Shown here: piece by piece, positions 42,014 to 51,552 of the stretch
Position numbering within the stretch: the first letter of the stretch is position 1
How the letters are laid out: every line of letters starts with the position of its first letter
NCBI RefSeq assembly: GCF_004138485.1
Contig: NZ_ML142848.1
Span: 1,772,640-1,836,639 of the forward strand
Length of the DNA: 64,000 bases
Direction of reading: 5' to 3'
Source: Peristeroidobacter soli
Lineage (GTDB): Bacteria > Pseudomonadota > Gammaproteobacteria > Steroidobacterales > Steroidobacteraceae
The notes under the pieces: model-generated
The model's database searches: none
Told to the model about the DNA's origin: nothing
What the model saw: the letters and a program-made list of their open reading frames with translations, nothing else
Made by a program: the position numbers and the translations under genes

Positions 42014-42163
42014 ATGATTCGCAAGCTCGCCTCGGGCGAATATCGCCTCTACTCCAGGAAAACCGACCCGCGCACCGGCAAACGCCGCAACCTCGGCACG
42101 TTCAGAACTCGCTCCGCAGCGGAGAAGCACGAGCGCGAGGTGCAGTACTTCAAGCGTCACTGA
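42014..42163 (+). CDS. conserved 49-residue basic protein
   Basis: A complete small protein that begins IRKLASGEYRLYSRK and ends EREVQYFKRH, with a central NLGTFRTRSAAEKHE. It resembles a widely conserved proteobacterial mini-protein with the same IRKL-xSGEYRLYSRK and LGTF-R-AAEKHEREVQYFK pattern. About a third of its residues are Lys or Arg, suggesting nucleic-acid contact. It is divergent from DUF3025 across 106 bp. Confidence 0.75.
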   Translation: MIRKLASGEYRLYSRKTDPRTGKRRNLGTFRTRSAAEKHEREVQYFKRH

Positions 42164-42369
42164 CAGCGCGGCGGCAGGGAATCGGCCGACACCGACTCGC
42201 CGATGAGATGCGACACGCGTCTCACTAGGCTCCAAGTCAGTGCGCGCCACGTGTCTTCCACACTCAAGGAAACCCTTAGTGGGTCGATGCACGGAGGTAC
42301 ATCGGGAAAACAGCAGGATCGATAGCGCGTGCCGAGGACGCTCAGGGGCCGCGATGACATCACAGCCTC

Positions 42370-43956
42370 ATGACGAGCACGCCGACGCGAACCGACGATC
42401 ATCGACCTGCGGGACTGGAAGCAATCCTGCGCCGGTTGCGTAGTGCCTCGGGCTTCCCGACACTGTCGACGACCATCGCCGACATCAATCGGGTGGTCGG
42501 CTCGGAGACTCACAGCAACCGCCAGCTCACTCAAGTCATCCTGAGCGACGCCTCGCTCACCACCAAGCTGCTGCAGGTGGTGAACTCGGCGATCTATGGC
42601 CAGTACCACGGCCGCATCCGCACCATCTCCAAAGCCGTGATGATTCTGGGCTGCGATGAGGTGAGCAACACCGCGACCGCACTGGCGATGCTGCAGTTCT
42701 CGAAAGGCCGGCCGCAGGAAAAGTCGCTGCAGGACGAGCTCATCGGCGCGTTCTTCGCGGGCGTCGTCTCGAAGAAGCTCGGTCAGCGACTCGGCATCGC
42801 GAACAGCGAAGAAGCGGTGATGTGCGCCATGTTCCAGAGCCTCGGACGGCTGCTGGTGACGTTCTTTCTATATGAAGAACGTCAACAGATCCGCGCGCTC
42901 ATGGACAAAGACTTGCCGGAAGACGCTGCAGCCGAACGCGTGCTCGGCATCTCCTATCGCGATCTCGGTGTGGGCCTGGCCCGTGAGTGGAATTTCCCCG
43001 GTCGGCTGATCGAAGGCATGGAAACCTTGTCGTCGCGCGAGATCGCCCCGCCCGACTCCGAGCTTCAGCGTATGAAGATCGCCGCCAACTACGCCAACGA
43101 TTTGTACAACATCGCGCTACGCACACCCGCGGCGAGCAAGTCCGCCGCCCTGCTCGCGCTCAGCAAACGCTATGCCCCCGCCGTCAAGCTGGATGCGAAA
43201 GACCTGACCGACATCGTCGATCAGGGTCTCAAGGAGATGGCGGAGCGTTCCGCCACCCTCGATCTGCCCGCCGCGAACAGCCCCACGCTGAAGGCCATTC
43301 GTGCATGGAACGGCAGCGCCGCGAACGATGCGGAAGTCACGCCAGAGGAAGCCGAGTCGCCAGCCGATCCGTTGACACAACACGTCGACGCGATCGATCA
43401 ACGGCAAGGCGCCGAAGCGGCTGTGCCCGAGACTCCGCAACAGGCGTTGTCCGCCGGTATTCGCGACGTGACCGAAGCGCTCACCGCGGACTGCTCGTTG
43501 AACGACCTGCTGCACATGGTCCTGGAAACCATGTATCGCGGCATGGACTTCACTCGCACCATGATCTTCATCCGGGACGCGCGCATGAACTCGATGCGTG
43601 CCCGCTTCGGCTTCGGCGCGGACATCGAAAGCGTCATTCCTCAGTGCAGCTTTCCTCTGGCGTTCGCGCCAGATGCATTTCATGTCTCGATCGAGAAAGG
43701 CGCCGACATCGTCATCGAGAATGCGCACGCCGAGAACATCGCCCAGCGCATTCCGGAATGGCATCGCAAGGCGACTCGCGCCAGGAGTTTCATCCTGTTA
43801 CCGGTGATGCTGAAAGGACAAGCCATCGGCCTGCTGTACGCCGACTCCGAGAAGCCCGACGGCCTCGAGATCGATGCCGAACAACTCGGCTTGCTACGAA
43901 CGCTGCGCGGTCAGGTCACGCTGGCATTCAAACATTGCGCACCCGGCCGCGGCTGA
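42370..43956 (+). CDS. HDOD-GAF signalling protein
   Basis: A 528-residue cytosolic protein. Residues about 18-215 are an HDOD domain (GFPTLSTTIADINRVVGSETHSNRQLTQVILSDASLTTKLLQVVNSAIYG; FQSLGRLLVTFFLYEE), an HD-like fold that has lost phosphohydrolase residues. A variable linker (about 300-360) precedes a GAF domain (370-525: MDFTRTMIFIRDARMNSMRARFGFG; LLPVMLKGQAIGLLYADSE). HDOD proteins act in motility, EPS and stress signalling, often near c-di-GMP networks. A second HDOD gene is at the right edge. It is convergent with the thiamine operon with a 2-bp gap. Confidence 0.88.
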   Translation: MTSTPTRTDDHRPAGLEAILRRLRSASGFPTLSTTIADINRVVGSETHSNRQLTQVILSDASLTTKLLQVVNSAIYGQYHGRIRTISKAVMILGCDEVSNTATALAMLQFSKGRPQEKSLQDELIGAFFAGVVSKKLGQRLGIANSEEAVMCAMFQSLGRLLVTFFLYEERQQIRALMDKDLPEDAAAERVLGISYRDLGVGLAREWNFPGRLIEGMETLSSREIAPPDSELQRMKIAANYANDLYNIALRTPAASKSAALLALSKRYAPAVKLDAKDLTDIVDQGLKEMAERSATLDLPAANSPTLKAIRAWNGSAANDAEVTPEEAESPADPLTQHVDAIDQRQGAEAAVPETPQQALSAGIRDVTEALTADCSLNDLLHMVLETMYRGMDFTRTMIFIRDARMNSMRARFGFGADIESVIPQCSFPLAFAPDAFHVSIEKGADIVIENAHAENIAQRIPEWHRKATRARSFILLPVMLKGQAIGLLYADSEKPDGLEIDAEQLGLLRTLRGQVTLAFKHCAPGRG

Positions 43957-43958
43957 GA

Positions 43959-44771
43959 TCAGCCGCCGCTCTCGCGTACTGCCATCCAAAGATCGCGCAC
44001 GTAGTCGAACAACCAGCACGCCAGCTCCAGGCGATGCCAGGTCGTCAATTCGGTGAGTGAGGTATACGAGCTCAGCAACTGCTCGCGCTGCAGCTTGTCG
44101 TATTTGTGATAAACGCACACCGACGCCAGGTCGAACAAGCGTTGCCCGACGCCCGCATATTCCCAATCGATGAGCCGCAGCGTGCCATCATCGGTGACGT
44201 TCAAGTGATGCACGTCGTTGTGACACAGCGTCGCGGCGGAGTTCTCACGCAACTTCAGCGCGACCTGCAGCGCCCGTTCACGCAAAGACTTGGTCGTCAG
44301 CGCCGGCTGAATGCCGCGCTCTTGAAGGGTCCGGAAATAGCCTTCGAGCGTATCGTTCAGTTCCACGCGCCGGACGCCGGTGGGTGGCGCCACCCGATGC
44401 AGGCGACGAAACAACTGCCCCAGCCGCTGGATGTTTTCTTCCTGGACGGCATCGGCCTCGACCCAGGTGTCGCCGAGATAGCGAGTGACCAGCGCTCGCT
44501 GCGACGGCTCGCACAGAAGCACATCGGGCCCGATGCCCGCTTCGCTCACCGCCGCGAGCACCAGAGCTTCGCTCTGACGATCGATCTGCAAGGCTGCATC
44601 GGCGGTGTTACTGAGGCGCACCACGATGTCGTCCTGCCTGGTGCGCACCAGCCAGCTTTCATTGGTGAGCCCGTGCTTGATGGGCTCGCAGGACAGCACC
44701 GCATCGGTCGCGATGCCGAGCACCCGCGCGGCGATTTCCAGGGCGCCGGCTCCGTTGCCAGCGGCCGTCAT
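43959..44771 (-). CDS. APH/choline-kinase-fold kinase, probable thiamine kinase
   Basis: A 270-residue aminoglycoside-phosphotransferase-fold enzyme. The catalytic loop is LCHNDVHHLNVT (D186, N191), and the DFG-like segment is LRLIDWEYAG (D202). The N-terminal lobe has HGLTNESWLVRT, as in ThiK/YcfN-type kinases. It is the last gene of the operon that begins with a TPP riboswitch and thiamine uptake genes, so phosphorylation of imported thiamine is the best prediction. Choline or another alcohol is possible on fold alone. It starts 6 bp after the PnuC gene. Confidence 0.8.
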   Translation of the reverse strand: MTAAGNGAGALEIAARVLGIATDAVLSCEPIKHGLTNESWLVRTRQDDIVVRLSNTADAALQIDRQSEALVLAAVSEAGIGPDVLLCEPSQRALVTRYLGDTWVEADAVQEENIQRLGQLFRRLHRVAPPTGVRRVELNDTLEGYFRTLQERGIQPALTTKSLRERALQVALKLRENSAATLCHNDVHHLNVTDDGTLRLIDWEYAGVGQRLFDLASVCVYHKYDKLQREQLLSSYTSLTELTTWHRLELACWLFDYVRDLWMAVRESGG

Positions 44772-44777
44772 GTCAGC

Positions 44778-45428
44778 TCAAGTCGAGGGTGCGGCGACCA
44801 CCGACTTACTCTGCAACTGCTGTTCCCGCCGCCAGACAAAATATCCACGCACCACGATCCCGAGATAGATGATGAACAACACCGTGGTGGCGAGCAGCCC
44901 CTGGCTGAAGTACAGCCAGGCAGCGACGCCGTCGACCACGATCCAGTACAACCAGTTCTCGATTATGCGTCGCGCGACCATCCAAGTGGTAACAATGCTG
45001 CCCCAGGTGACGAAAGAATCGAGGTACGGCGCCGGCGAGTCGGTCCAGCGCGACAGGGCCCAGCCATTCAGCGCGCTGGCGATTATGACAAGCACGGCGA
45101 CCGTCACGTGCTGGTTCACAGTCCACGATTCGATTCGCACGTCCCCCGACTCGCTGCGTCCTCGCCGCCACTCGACGAACCCGTACACCGCCATCACCAG
45201 GTAAAACACCTGCAGCAGCGACTGCATGTACAGCGACGCCTGCGCGAACAGCACCAGATAGATCGTCGTGCTCAAAAATGCACACAACCAGCACAGCAGG
45301 TTGCGGCGGACCGCGAGCAACAGATACGCCAGACCGATCAGCGACGCCGCCGCTTCCCAGGGCGAGGTCGCCAGGAACTGATCGACGATGACCTGCGTCA
45401 GCGATGCCGGGGCAATGGCTTCTTGCAT
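44778..45428 (-). CDS. pnuT: PnuC/PnuT-family vitamin transporter
   Basis: A 216-residue inner-membrane protein with about seven helices. Family patterns are LCWLCAFLSTTIYLVLFAQASLYMQSLLQVFYLVMAVYGFVEW and ENWLYWIVVDGVAAWLYFSQGLL with TVLFIIYLGIVVRGY. PnuC moves nicotinamide riboside; its TPP-riboswitch-controlled relatives (PnuT) move thiamine. The setting here (TPP riboswitch, thiamine-binding protein, kinase) supports the thiamine version. Substrate trapping by the kinase downstream would drive facilitated diffusion. Confidence 0.85.
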   Translation of the reverse strand: MQEAIAPASLTQVIVDQFLATSPWEAAASLIGLAYLLLAVRRNLLCWLCAFLSTTIYLVLFAQASLYMQSLLQVFYLVMAVYGFVEWRRGRSESGDVRIESWTVNQHVTVAVLVIIASALNGWALSRWTDSPAPYLDSFVTWGSIVTTWMVARRIIENWLYWIVVDGVAAWLYFSQGLLATTVLFIIYLGIVVRGYFVWRREQQLQSKSVVAAPST

Positions 45429-45445
45429 GGACGCGCCCGTGCCGC

Positions 45446-45700
45446 TCAGGCGTCGGGCACAGTGCCGCCGAGCACCTTCATCACGAACACTTTGCGGCCG
45501 TGCTCAGCGAAGCTGAGCGCCGTCTCCTTGCCGAGGATTTCGAACAAGCGTGCATGCTCGCCCGCGATCTGCGTGCTCATGGCGTTGGTCGTGACGTGCA
45601 GCTCGGGGTATTTGTTCAACCGATCGATGAAATCCTTGATCGGCGGAATGTAGTCGGCATCGAGCGGATACAGACTGATTTCGATGGCGGTACGCATCAT
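45446..45700 (-). CDS. thiamine-binding protein, YkoF/MTH1187 family
   Basis: An 84-residue soluble protein with the ferredoxin-like fold expected from EISLYPLDADYIPPIKDFIDRLNKYPEL and TTNAMSTQIAGEHARLFEILGKE, then RKVFVMKVL. YkoF and MTH1187-type domains bind thiamine or its pyrimidine. The start overlaps the stop of the TonB receptor (ATGATG with TGA inside), behind GGGAG, so translation is coupled. It lacks a signal peptide and thus would bind thiamine in the cytosol after uptake. Confidence 0.75.
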   Translation of the reverse strand: MMRTAIEISLYPLDADYIPPIKDFIDRLNKYPELHVTTNAMSTQIAGEHARLFEILGKETALSFAEHGRKVFVMKVLGGTVPDA

Positions 45701-47865
45701 TTGAACTCCCAACGGAAAGTGACACCGAACTGCCGCGGCTCGCCGAGTTGCGTGTAGCGCTTGTTGGCGAAATCGGGCGGCTCGTTGCCGAAGTAGAACC
45801 CGCGCGTGTAGTAATCCTTGTCGAACACGTTACGACCCCACGCATAGATGGCCCAGGTCTCGGCTTCGTAGCCGGCTTTGAGATGCGCGAGTGTGTACGC
45901 GTTCGAGCGATAGCTGTCTTTCTCTGGGTCGAGGTCAGGCACGTCGAAGTAATAGGAATCCGTCGCCGTCACATCGACACGCGCCATCCAGCCCAGCGGA
46001 TGACGCCACGTGGCATTCACCGACCCTTGATAGCGAGGCGCATACGCCTGATCGCGATCGCTCAAGTCCGTGACACCGTCGGGACGAAAGCCCGAGTAGC
46101 GAGTACGCAGCAGACCCAGCGCCGCACCCAACTCCAACTGTTGGGTCGCACGCCAGCGAACACTGCTCTCGACACCGAAGTTACGGCCGCCTGACGCATT
46201 GTCGGTATAGAGCAGATAGCTGCTCGGATCGCCGGGATTGAGCTGCGTGCTGATCGCCACCTGCATATCGGTGCGTTTCATATAAAAGGCGGTGACGTCC
46301 GCGTACAACCGGCCATCGAGCCACTGACCTTTCATGCCGACGTCGAGGCCGATCAGATACTCGGGCAGGAACTGCGGCAGCACTTGCGCGGCTTCACCCA
46401 GATTGAAACCGCCGGCCTTGTAGCCGCGCGACAGCGTCGCGAACCAGCGCAGATGATCGCGAGGATCGAAATAGATCGTCGCCTGCCCGCCCCACATGTT
46501 GTCCTTCGCGGCTGCATCGATGCCGGTCAGATCGCCTTCGCCGGTGCGGCGATCGTTGTAATCGGCATCACGCTGCTCGCCGCGCAATCCGAAGGACCAG
46601 CCCCAGCGTTCGCTGAACGGCGCTTCGACCTGCGCATACACCGCGAGATTCTGCGCGTTGTAATCGCTGTTCAGGGTCTTGTCGGTGGAGCCTGAATATT
46701 CCGGGAAGAACGGATCGATGTAGACGCCCTGGGACGTGTAGTCGAGCTGCTCGTCCACATCCAACCCATACACGCCCGCGACCCACGTCAATCCGTGCGT
46801 CGACGCCGCTTCTTCGGACGTGATGCGCGCTTCGAAACTGCGGCTACGACGGTCGCGCTGCTGGCGATCGAAATAATCGTAGGTGTACGGCGCCCAGCTC
46901 TGCGCGTTGCCCCAGTCGGCGTCGAAGCTATAGTCGGTCTTGCTATCGGACAGCGTTGCCGTCAGCGTCAACCGTCCGAGCCTGCCGGCCGATGTATCGA
47001 CACGGAGCGCCGCGCCGTCGGACTGCTGCGCATCCTTGCCCGGACGATCGGCGAGCGACACTCGTGAGTTATCGATCGACCATGCGTCGTAACCGTTGTT
47101 CAGATCCGCATGCAGCCAGGTCAGATCGACCGTCGTGCTCTCGCTCGGACGCCACCGCCACTTGGCGCGCGCCGTGAGCTCGTCGCGATCCATCGTGTCG
47201 TCGCGGCCGAGATAGGAATCCTTGCGAAAACCGTCGGAGCGATATTCCTGAACCGCCACGCGCCACGCCGAGTTCAACGACTCGACCGGGCCGGTGGCCA
47301 CCGCGCCGAGCGACTGACTGTTGTACTCGCCGACCGACGCCTCGGTGGCAAAACCAAATTGTTCTTCCGGATCGCGACCGCGCATGACGATGAGTCCGCC
47401 GAGCGCATTGGCGCCGTAGTGCAAACCCTGCGGTCCGCGCAGCACTTCGATGCGATCGACATCGAACGTCGTCGCCGGCATGCCCATGCCGCTGAAATCG
47501 ATGTCGTCGATCAGGAAGCCGACGGAAGGATTCGGCGCGCCCTGCCACTCCTCGCGCTCGCCGATACCGCGGATCTGGAAGAAACGCGGGCGCGACGTGC
47601 CGCTCGCATACGTCAGGTTCGGCACCGACGAGAGCACATCTTCGAAATGCTGGCGCCCGGCGTCGCGCAAGGTCTGCGTGTCGAGCACGGTCACGCTGAC
47701 CGGCGCCTCGACCAAGGATTGCTGACGGAGTGTCGCGGTGACGACCACTTCCTCGAGCACGTCTCGTTCGGCCCCCGCCGCCAGGCTGGCGGTCATCGCC
47801 AGGGAAACGGAAACGACCGCCGCCCGGGTACGTCGCCCGGCACTGTTTTGTTTATCGATGAGCAT
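45697..47865 (-). CDS. TonB-dependent outer-membrane receptor, probable thiamine receptor
   Basis: A 722-residue TonB-dependent transporter. The signal peptide ends near residue 32, and the TonB box EEVVVTAT follows. The plug (about 50-165) has VLSSVPNLTYASG, RFFQIRGIGE, VDRIEVLRGPQGLHYGANALGGLIV. The 22-strand barrel fills the rest and ends in FGVTFRWEFK. It is the first gene behind a TPP riboswitch on the same strand, so thiamine or a thiamine ester is the likely cargo. It has an AGAGGA ribosome site. Downstream genes carry cytosolic binding, inner-membrane transport and phosphorylation. Confidence 0.92.
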   Translation of the reverse strand: MLIDKQNSAGRRTRAAVVSVSLAMTASLAAGAERDVLEEVVVTATLRQQSLVEAPVSVTVLDTQTLRDAGRQHFEDVLSSVPNLTYASGTSRPRFFQIRGIGEREEWQGAPNPSVGFLIDDIDFSGMGMPATTFDVDRIEVLRGPQGLHYGANALGGLIVMRGRDPEEQFGFATEASVGEYNSQSLGAVATGPVESLNSAWRVAVQEYRSDGFRKDSYLGRDDTMDRDELTARAKWRWRPSESTTVDLTWLHADLNNGYDAWSIDNSRVSLADRPGKDAQQSDGAALRVDTSAGRLGRLTLTATLSDSKTDYSFDADWGNAQSWAPYTYDYFDRQQRDRRSRSFEARITSEEAASTHGLTWVAGVYGLDVDEQLDYTSQGVYIDPFFPEYSGSTDKTLNSDYNAQNLAVYAQVEAPFSERWGWSFGLRGEQRDADYNDRRTGEGDLTGIDAAAKDNMWGGQATIYFDPRDHLRWFATLSRGYKAGGFNLGEAAQVLPQFLPEYLIGLDVGMKGQWLDGRLYADVTAFYMKRTDMQVAISTQLNPGDPSSYLLYTDNASGGRNFGVESSVRWRATQQLELGAALGLLRTRYSGFRPDGVTDLSDRDQAYAPRYQGSVNATWRHPLGWMARVDVTATDSYYFDVPDLDPEKDSYRSNAYTLAHLKAGYEAETWAIYAWGRNVFDKDYYTRGFYFGNEPPDFANKRYTQLGEPRQFGVTFRWEFK

Positions 47866-47949
47866 GGCCAGATCCTCTGCAGTGAAGATCCGGCGCGGGC
47901 GGAGTGAGAGCGGGGGAAATGCACGGGCACAGTGACTGTGGCCGACTAC

Positions 47950-48058
47950 CTGCTCCCTACGCCGGTACTAACCGGATCAGGTTCAACGGGTTTGCCAATG
48001 AGCCGGCAGGTGCAGGCGGGTTGGCATCTCGGGCCCCAGTCAGGGCCACCCCTAAGGC
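47950..48058 (-). promoter_or_regulatory. TPP riboswitch (THI element)
   Basis: Read on the minus strand, the 3' half contains GTTGAACCTGATCCGG, TTAGTACCGG and CGTAGGGA, the signature of the thiamine pyrophosphate aptamer. The 5' half has TTAGGGGTGGCCC and CCCGAGATGCC, matching the GGGGTGC and TGAGA parts. It lies between a minus-strand promoter (48066-48095) and the TonB receptor gene. A short CACAG/CTGTG hairpin follows, which may belong to the expression platform. High TPP should reduce expression of the operon. Confidence 0.9.
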
Positions 48059-48065
48059 GGGCGCG

Positions 48066-48095
48066 ATTGTAACAAAGAGCCCCCATCACCTACAA
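48066..48095 (-). promoter_or_regulatory. sigma-70 promoter of the thiamine operon
   Basis: On the minus strand TTGTAG (48090-48095) and TACAAT (48066-48071) are 18 bp apart. The predicted transcript start near 48059 coincides with the 5' edge of the TPP riboswitch. Confidence 0.6.
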
Positions 48096-48148
48096 AGCAC
48101 TGTGCACCAATCGGTTCTAGCGCTATAAGGAGCGCTTTCGTCTCGCCA

Positions 48149-49066
48149 ATGGCTGCAACCATGCCCCACCGACATTGCCGGCTGTTTCACGTCGACGCGT
48201 TCACCCGCCAACGCTTTACCGGCAATCCGGCCATCGTGGTGCTCGATGCGGACCATCTCTCCGATGAGCAGATGCAGACCATCGCCACCGAAGTGAACGG
48301 CGAAACCGCGTTCGTGCTGGAAGCCGAATCGAGCGATCACGACATGCAGGTGAGATTCTTCACGCCGCGGCATGAAGTGCCGTTCGTCGGCCACGCCACC
48401 ATCGCCGCCCAATACGTGCGCGCGAAGAAAGACGGCAAGCCCGGCGGCAAGGTCCGGCAGCGCACCGGCGCCGGCATCGTCGAAATCGAGGTCACCGAGA
48501 TCGACGGCGACCTGCGCATCGCCATCACCCAGAACCCGCCGTCGCTCGGTCCTGTCATTCCGGAGCATCATCGCCGCCAGGTGTTGAACGCCCTCGGCAT
48601 TTCCAGCCCCAGCCTGCACGTCGACTGTCCGCTGCAAGTCCTCACCAAGGGCGGCTCGCGGCTGCTGGTGGGTTTGAAATCCAACGACCTGCTCGGCTCC
48701 ATCAAGCCGGATTTCGAGGAGCTCGCCCGCCTCACCTCGCATGTGGGCGCCGAGGGTTATTTCGTGTTTGCTCTGGTCGAGAACGACGGCGCCGTGGGCA
48801 CCGAGTCGCGAATGTTTGTTCCGGCGCTGGGCATCCGCGAAGACGCCGTCAGCGGCAACGCGCACGGCATGCTCGGGGTCTATCTCGTCAACCACGGCCT
48901 GGTGACCCCGAAGGAGGGACGGGTCGTGTTCCAGGGCCGCCAGGGCATGTGGATGCGCCGCCCCGGCCTGGTGGAAGTCGAAATCGAATCCTCGGGCAAG
49001 GTCGCCCAGTCGGTCCGGATCGTCGGCGACGCCGTGATCGTGTACGAGGCCGATATTCAGGCCTGA
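48149..49066 (+). CDS. PhzF-family isomerase-like protein
   Basis: A 305-residue PhzF/YddE family protein of diaminopimelate-epimerase fold, with two similar halves. Seen are FHVDAFTRQRFTGNPAIVVLDADHLSDEQMQTIATEVNGETAFVL, the E46-region glutamate (NGETAF), FFTPRHEVPFVGHATIAAQYV, and GIREDAVSGNAHGMLGVYLV in the second half. Most relatives outside phenazine loci have unknown reactions. Start 48149 is used; ATG 48161 is as likely. No phenazine genes are near. Confidence 0.9.
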   Translation: MAATMPHRHCRLFHVDAFTRQRFTGNPAIVVLDADHLSDEQMQTIATEVNGETAFVLEAESSDHDMQVRFFTPRHEVPFVGHATIAAQYVRAKKDGKPGGKVRQRTGAGIVEIEVTEIDGDLRIAITQNPPSLGPVIPEHHRRQVLNALGISSPSLHVDCPLQVLTKGGSRLLVGLKSNDLLGSIKPDFEELARLTSHVGAEGYFVFALVENDGAVGTESRMFVPALGIREDAVSGNAHGMLGVYLVNHGLVTPKEGRVVFQGRQGMWMRRPGLVEVEIESSGKVAQSVRIVGDAVIVYEADIQA

Positions 49067-49245
49067 CCCGGCCGGTCAATACCGCCTCCCCGAGCCCGCC
49101 CGCGCCCCAAAATCGCCTACCCGGCGCCACTTATCCGGCGCCCTGAGGCCGCTGTACGCCCGTGCCTGAACCGGGCGCCGTCAATTTCCCGGCAGCGGCT
49201 GAAAATTTTCGTTTTCTTACAACAACTTCGGCCGATTTTTCAGGT

Positions 49246-49322
49246 AGAATGCGCGCCCTTCGCCTGGGCGCCCCGGTTTGGGCCGCCTGGGTCATCGTAT
49301 TGGCGTGGTTTTTTAGTAGAAT
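49246..49322 (+). promoter_or_regulatory. tandem fusA promoters with GC-rich discriminators
   Basis: Two -10 boxes, both GTAGAAT followed by a near-identical CGCGCCC discriminator, lie at 49246-49251 and 49317-49322. The -35 boxes are weak. A GC-rich discriminator is typical of growth-rate- or ppGpp-controlled promoters of translation genes. The remaining 49067-49245 holds only GC-rich intergenic DNA with short GGCGCC repeats. Confidence 0.55.
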
Positions 49323-49382
49323 CCGCGCCCGCTAAACGATCCACAACCTAGCTGCGCACAGACCTTGTAACGGAAATCTGAC

Positions 49383-51539
49383 ATGCCCCGTACTACAGCC
49401 CTTGCCGATATTAGAAACATCGGCATCATCGCCCACGTCGACGCCGGTAAGACCACGACCACCGAACGCATCCTGTATTACACGGGCCGCAAGCACACCA
49501 TCGTCGACGTTCACGACACCAAGGATCTGAAGTCCTCGACCACGACGGACTACATGGAGCAGGAACAGAAGCGCGGCATCACGATTCAGTCGGCCGCCGT
49601 CTCGACGTTCTGGCGCAAGAAGAAGATCAACGTCATCGACACTCCGGGTCACGTCGACTTCACCATCGAAGTGAACCGCTCCCTGCGCGTGCTCGACGGC
49701 GCGGTCGTCGTGTTCGACGGCGTCGCCGGCGTGGAGCCGCAGTCTGAAACGAACTGGCGTCTCGCCGACAACTACGGCGTGCCGCGCATTTGCTACGTGA
49801 ACAAGATGGACCGCAGCGGCGCCAACTTCCTGCGCTGCGTGGACATGATCAAGAAGCGCCTCGGCGCCCGTCCGCTGCCGGTGCAACTGCCGATCGGCTC
49901 TGAAGACAACTTCAAGGGCATGGTCGACCTGGTCGAAATGAAGGCCCTGGTGTGGGATTCGGACGATCGCGACGCCAAGCCGGTCGAGCACGAAATCACC
50001 GCCGATATCGCCGACAAGCTCGGCATCAGCGTGCCGAGCGATCGCAAGATCCTGGCCGACATCGCCAAGTTCCGCACCGACCTGATCGACACCTGCCTGG
50101 AGCAGGACGACGCGGCCATGGAAAAGTACCTGGAAGACGGCGTCGAGCCGTCGGCCGACGTGCTGCGCAAGTGCCTGCGCAAAGGCACGATCACCGCAGC
50201 CTTCAACCCGGTACTGTGCGGCTCCTCGTACAAGAACAAGGGCGTGACCCAGATGCTCGACGCCGTCGTCGACTATCTGCCAGCCCCGACCGACGTCGAA
50301 GCCATCAAGACCGTGGACCAGGACGGCAACCCGAATGGCGAGCGCAAGAGCTCGGACGACGAGCCGTTCTCAGGCCTGGCGTTCAAGGTGCTCAACGATG
50401 CGTACGGCGCACTCACCTTCGTGCGTGTGTACTCGGGCGTGCTGACCAAGGGCATGTCGGTGATGAACTCCACTCGCGGCAAGCGCGAGAAGATCGGCCG
50501 CATGGTTGAAATGTACGCCAAGGAAGCGAACCCGATCGAAGAAGCCCGCGCCGGCGACATCATCGCGCTGGTCTCGCTCGCCGAAACCGAAACCGGCGAC
50601 ACGCTGTGTGCGTCCGAAAGCCCGGTGATCCTGGAGCGCATGCGCTTCCCGGACCCCGTCATCAGCGTCTCGGTGAAGCCGAAGAACAAGACCGAGCAGG
50701 AGAAATTCGGCGCCGCCCTGGGCAAGATGGTCCGCGCCGATCCTTCGCTGAAGCTCGAGACCGATCGCGAAACCGGCCAGACGATTCTGCGCGGCATGGG
50801 CGAGTTGCACCTCGAAGTGACGCTCGACCGTATCCGCACGGAGTACAACGTCGAAGGCGTCATGGGTCAGCCGCAAGTGGCGTACCGCGAAGCCTTCACC
50901 AAGACGATCTCCGAGCAGTACGTCCACAAGAAACAGACCGGCGGTTCCGGTCAGTTCGCCGAAGTGTGGATCACCTTCGAGCCGCTGGAGCGTGGTGCCG
51001 GCTTCGAGTTCGTCGACGAAACCGTCGGTGGCTCGGTGCCGCGTGAATACGTGCCGTCGGTGGAAAAAGGTCTGCGCATGCAGATGGAACAGGGTGTGCT
51101 CGCGCAGTACCCGACGGTGGACTTCCGTGCCCGCCTCACGGACGGCAGCTACCACGACGTCGACTCGAACGCGCTGACGTTCGAAATCGCCGCCAAGGCC
51201 TGCTTCCGCGAAGCCATCCGCAAGGCCGGCCCGATCCTGCTCGAGCCGGTGATGAAGGTCGAGACCGTGACCCCGTCCGACTACCTGGGCGACGTGATCG
51301 GCGACATGAACCGTCGTCGCGGCATGATCCAGGAACAGCTGGAGCGTGGCACCAACATCGCCGTCGTGGCCACCGTGCCGCTGTCGGAAATGTTCGGTTA
51401 CATCGGCCATCTGCGTGGCATGACCTCGGGTCGCGCCTCGTACACGATGGAGTTCTCGCACTACGATCCAGTGCCGAAGAACGTCGCCGACGTGGTCATC
51501 GAGGAAGCCGCCAAGGCGCGCTCGGCGCCGAAGGCTTAG
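49383..51539 (+). CDS. fusA: translation elongation factor G, atypical paralogue
   Basis: A 718-residue EF-G GTPase for ribosomal translocation or recycling. G1 is AHVDAGKT (17-24), G3 DTPGH (86-90) and G4 NKMD (140-143); domains II to V follow, including [12 protein letters not shown] and [16 protein letters not shown]. The switch I stretch [20 protein letters not shown] is longer than the usual EVHDGAATMDWMEQEQ, and [12 protein letters not shown] replaces the CAVGGV common in gammaproteobacterial main FusA. It is isolated, not in an rpsL-rpsG-fusA-tuf operon. It may therefore be a second EF-G, but being the only copy cannot be excluded. Confidence 0.92.
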   Translation: MPRTTALADIRNIGIIAHVDAGKTTTTERILYYTGRKHTIVDVHDTKDLKSSTTTDYMEQEQKRGITIQSAAVSTFWRKKKINVIDTPGHVDFTIEVNRSLRVLDGAVVVFDGVAGVEPQSETNWRLADNYGVPRICYVNKMDRSGANFLRCVDMIKKRLGARPLPVQLPIGSEDNFKGMVDLVEMKALVWDSDDRDAKPVEHEITADIADKLGISVPSDRKILADIAKFRTDLIDTCLEQDDAAMEKYLEDGVEPSADVLRKCLRKGTITAAFNPVLCGSSYKNKGVTQMLDAVVDYLPAPTDVEAIKTVDQDGNPNGERKSSDDEPFSGLAFKVLNDAYGALTFVRVYSGVLTKGMSVMNSTRGKREKIGRMVEMYAKEANPIEEARAGDIIALVSLAETETGDTLCASESPVILERMRFPDPVISVSVKPKNKTEQEKFGAALGKMVRADPSLKLETDRETGQTILRGMGELHLEVTLDRIRTEYNVEGVMGQPQVAYREAFTKTISEQYVHKKQTGGSGQFAEVWITFEPLERGAGFEFVDETVGGSVPREYVPSVEKGLRMQMEQGVLAQYPTVDFRARLTDGSYHDVDSNALTFEIAAKACFREAIRKAGPILLEPVMKVETVTPSDYLGDVIGDMNRRRGMIQEQLERGTNIAVVATVPLSEMFGYIGHLRGMTSGRASYTMEFSHYDPVPKNVADVVIEEAAKARSAPKA

Positions 51540-51552
51540 GCGATAAACGTGT

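Noticed and set aside
48149-49066. Phenazine biosynthesis locus, because of the PhzF-like gene.
   Set aside because: No phzA, B, C, D, E or G homologue is near; PhzF-like proteins are common in genomes without phenazines.
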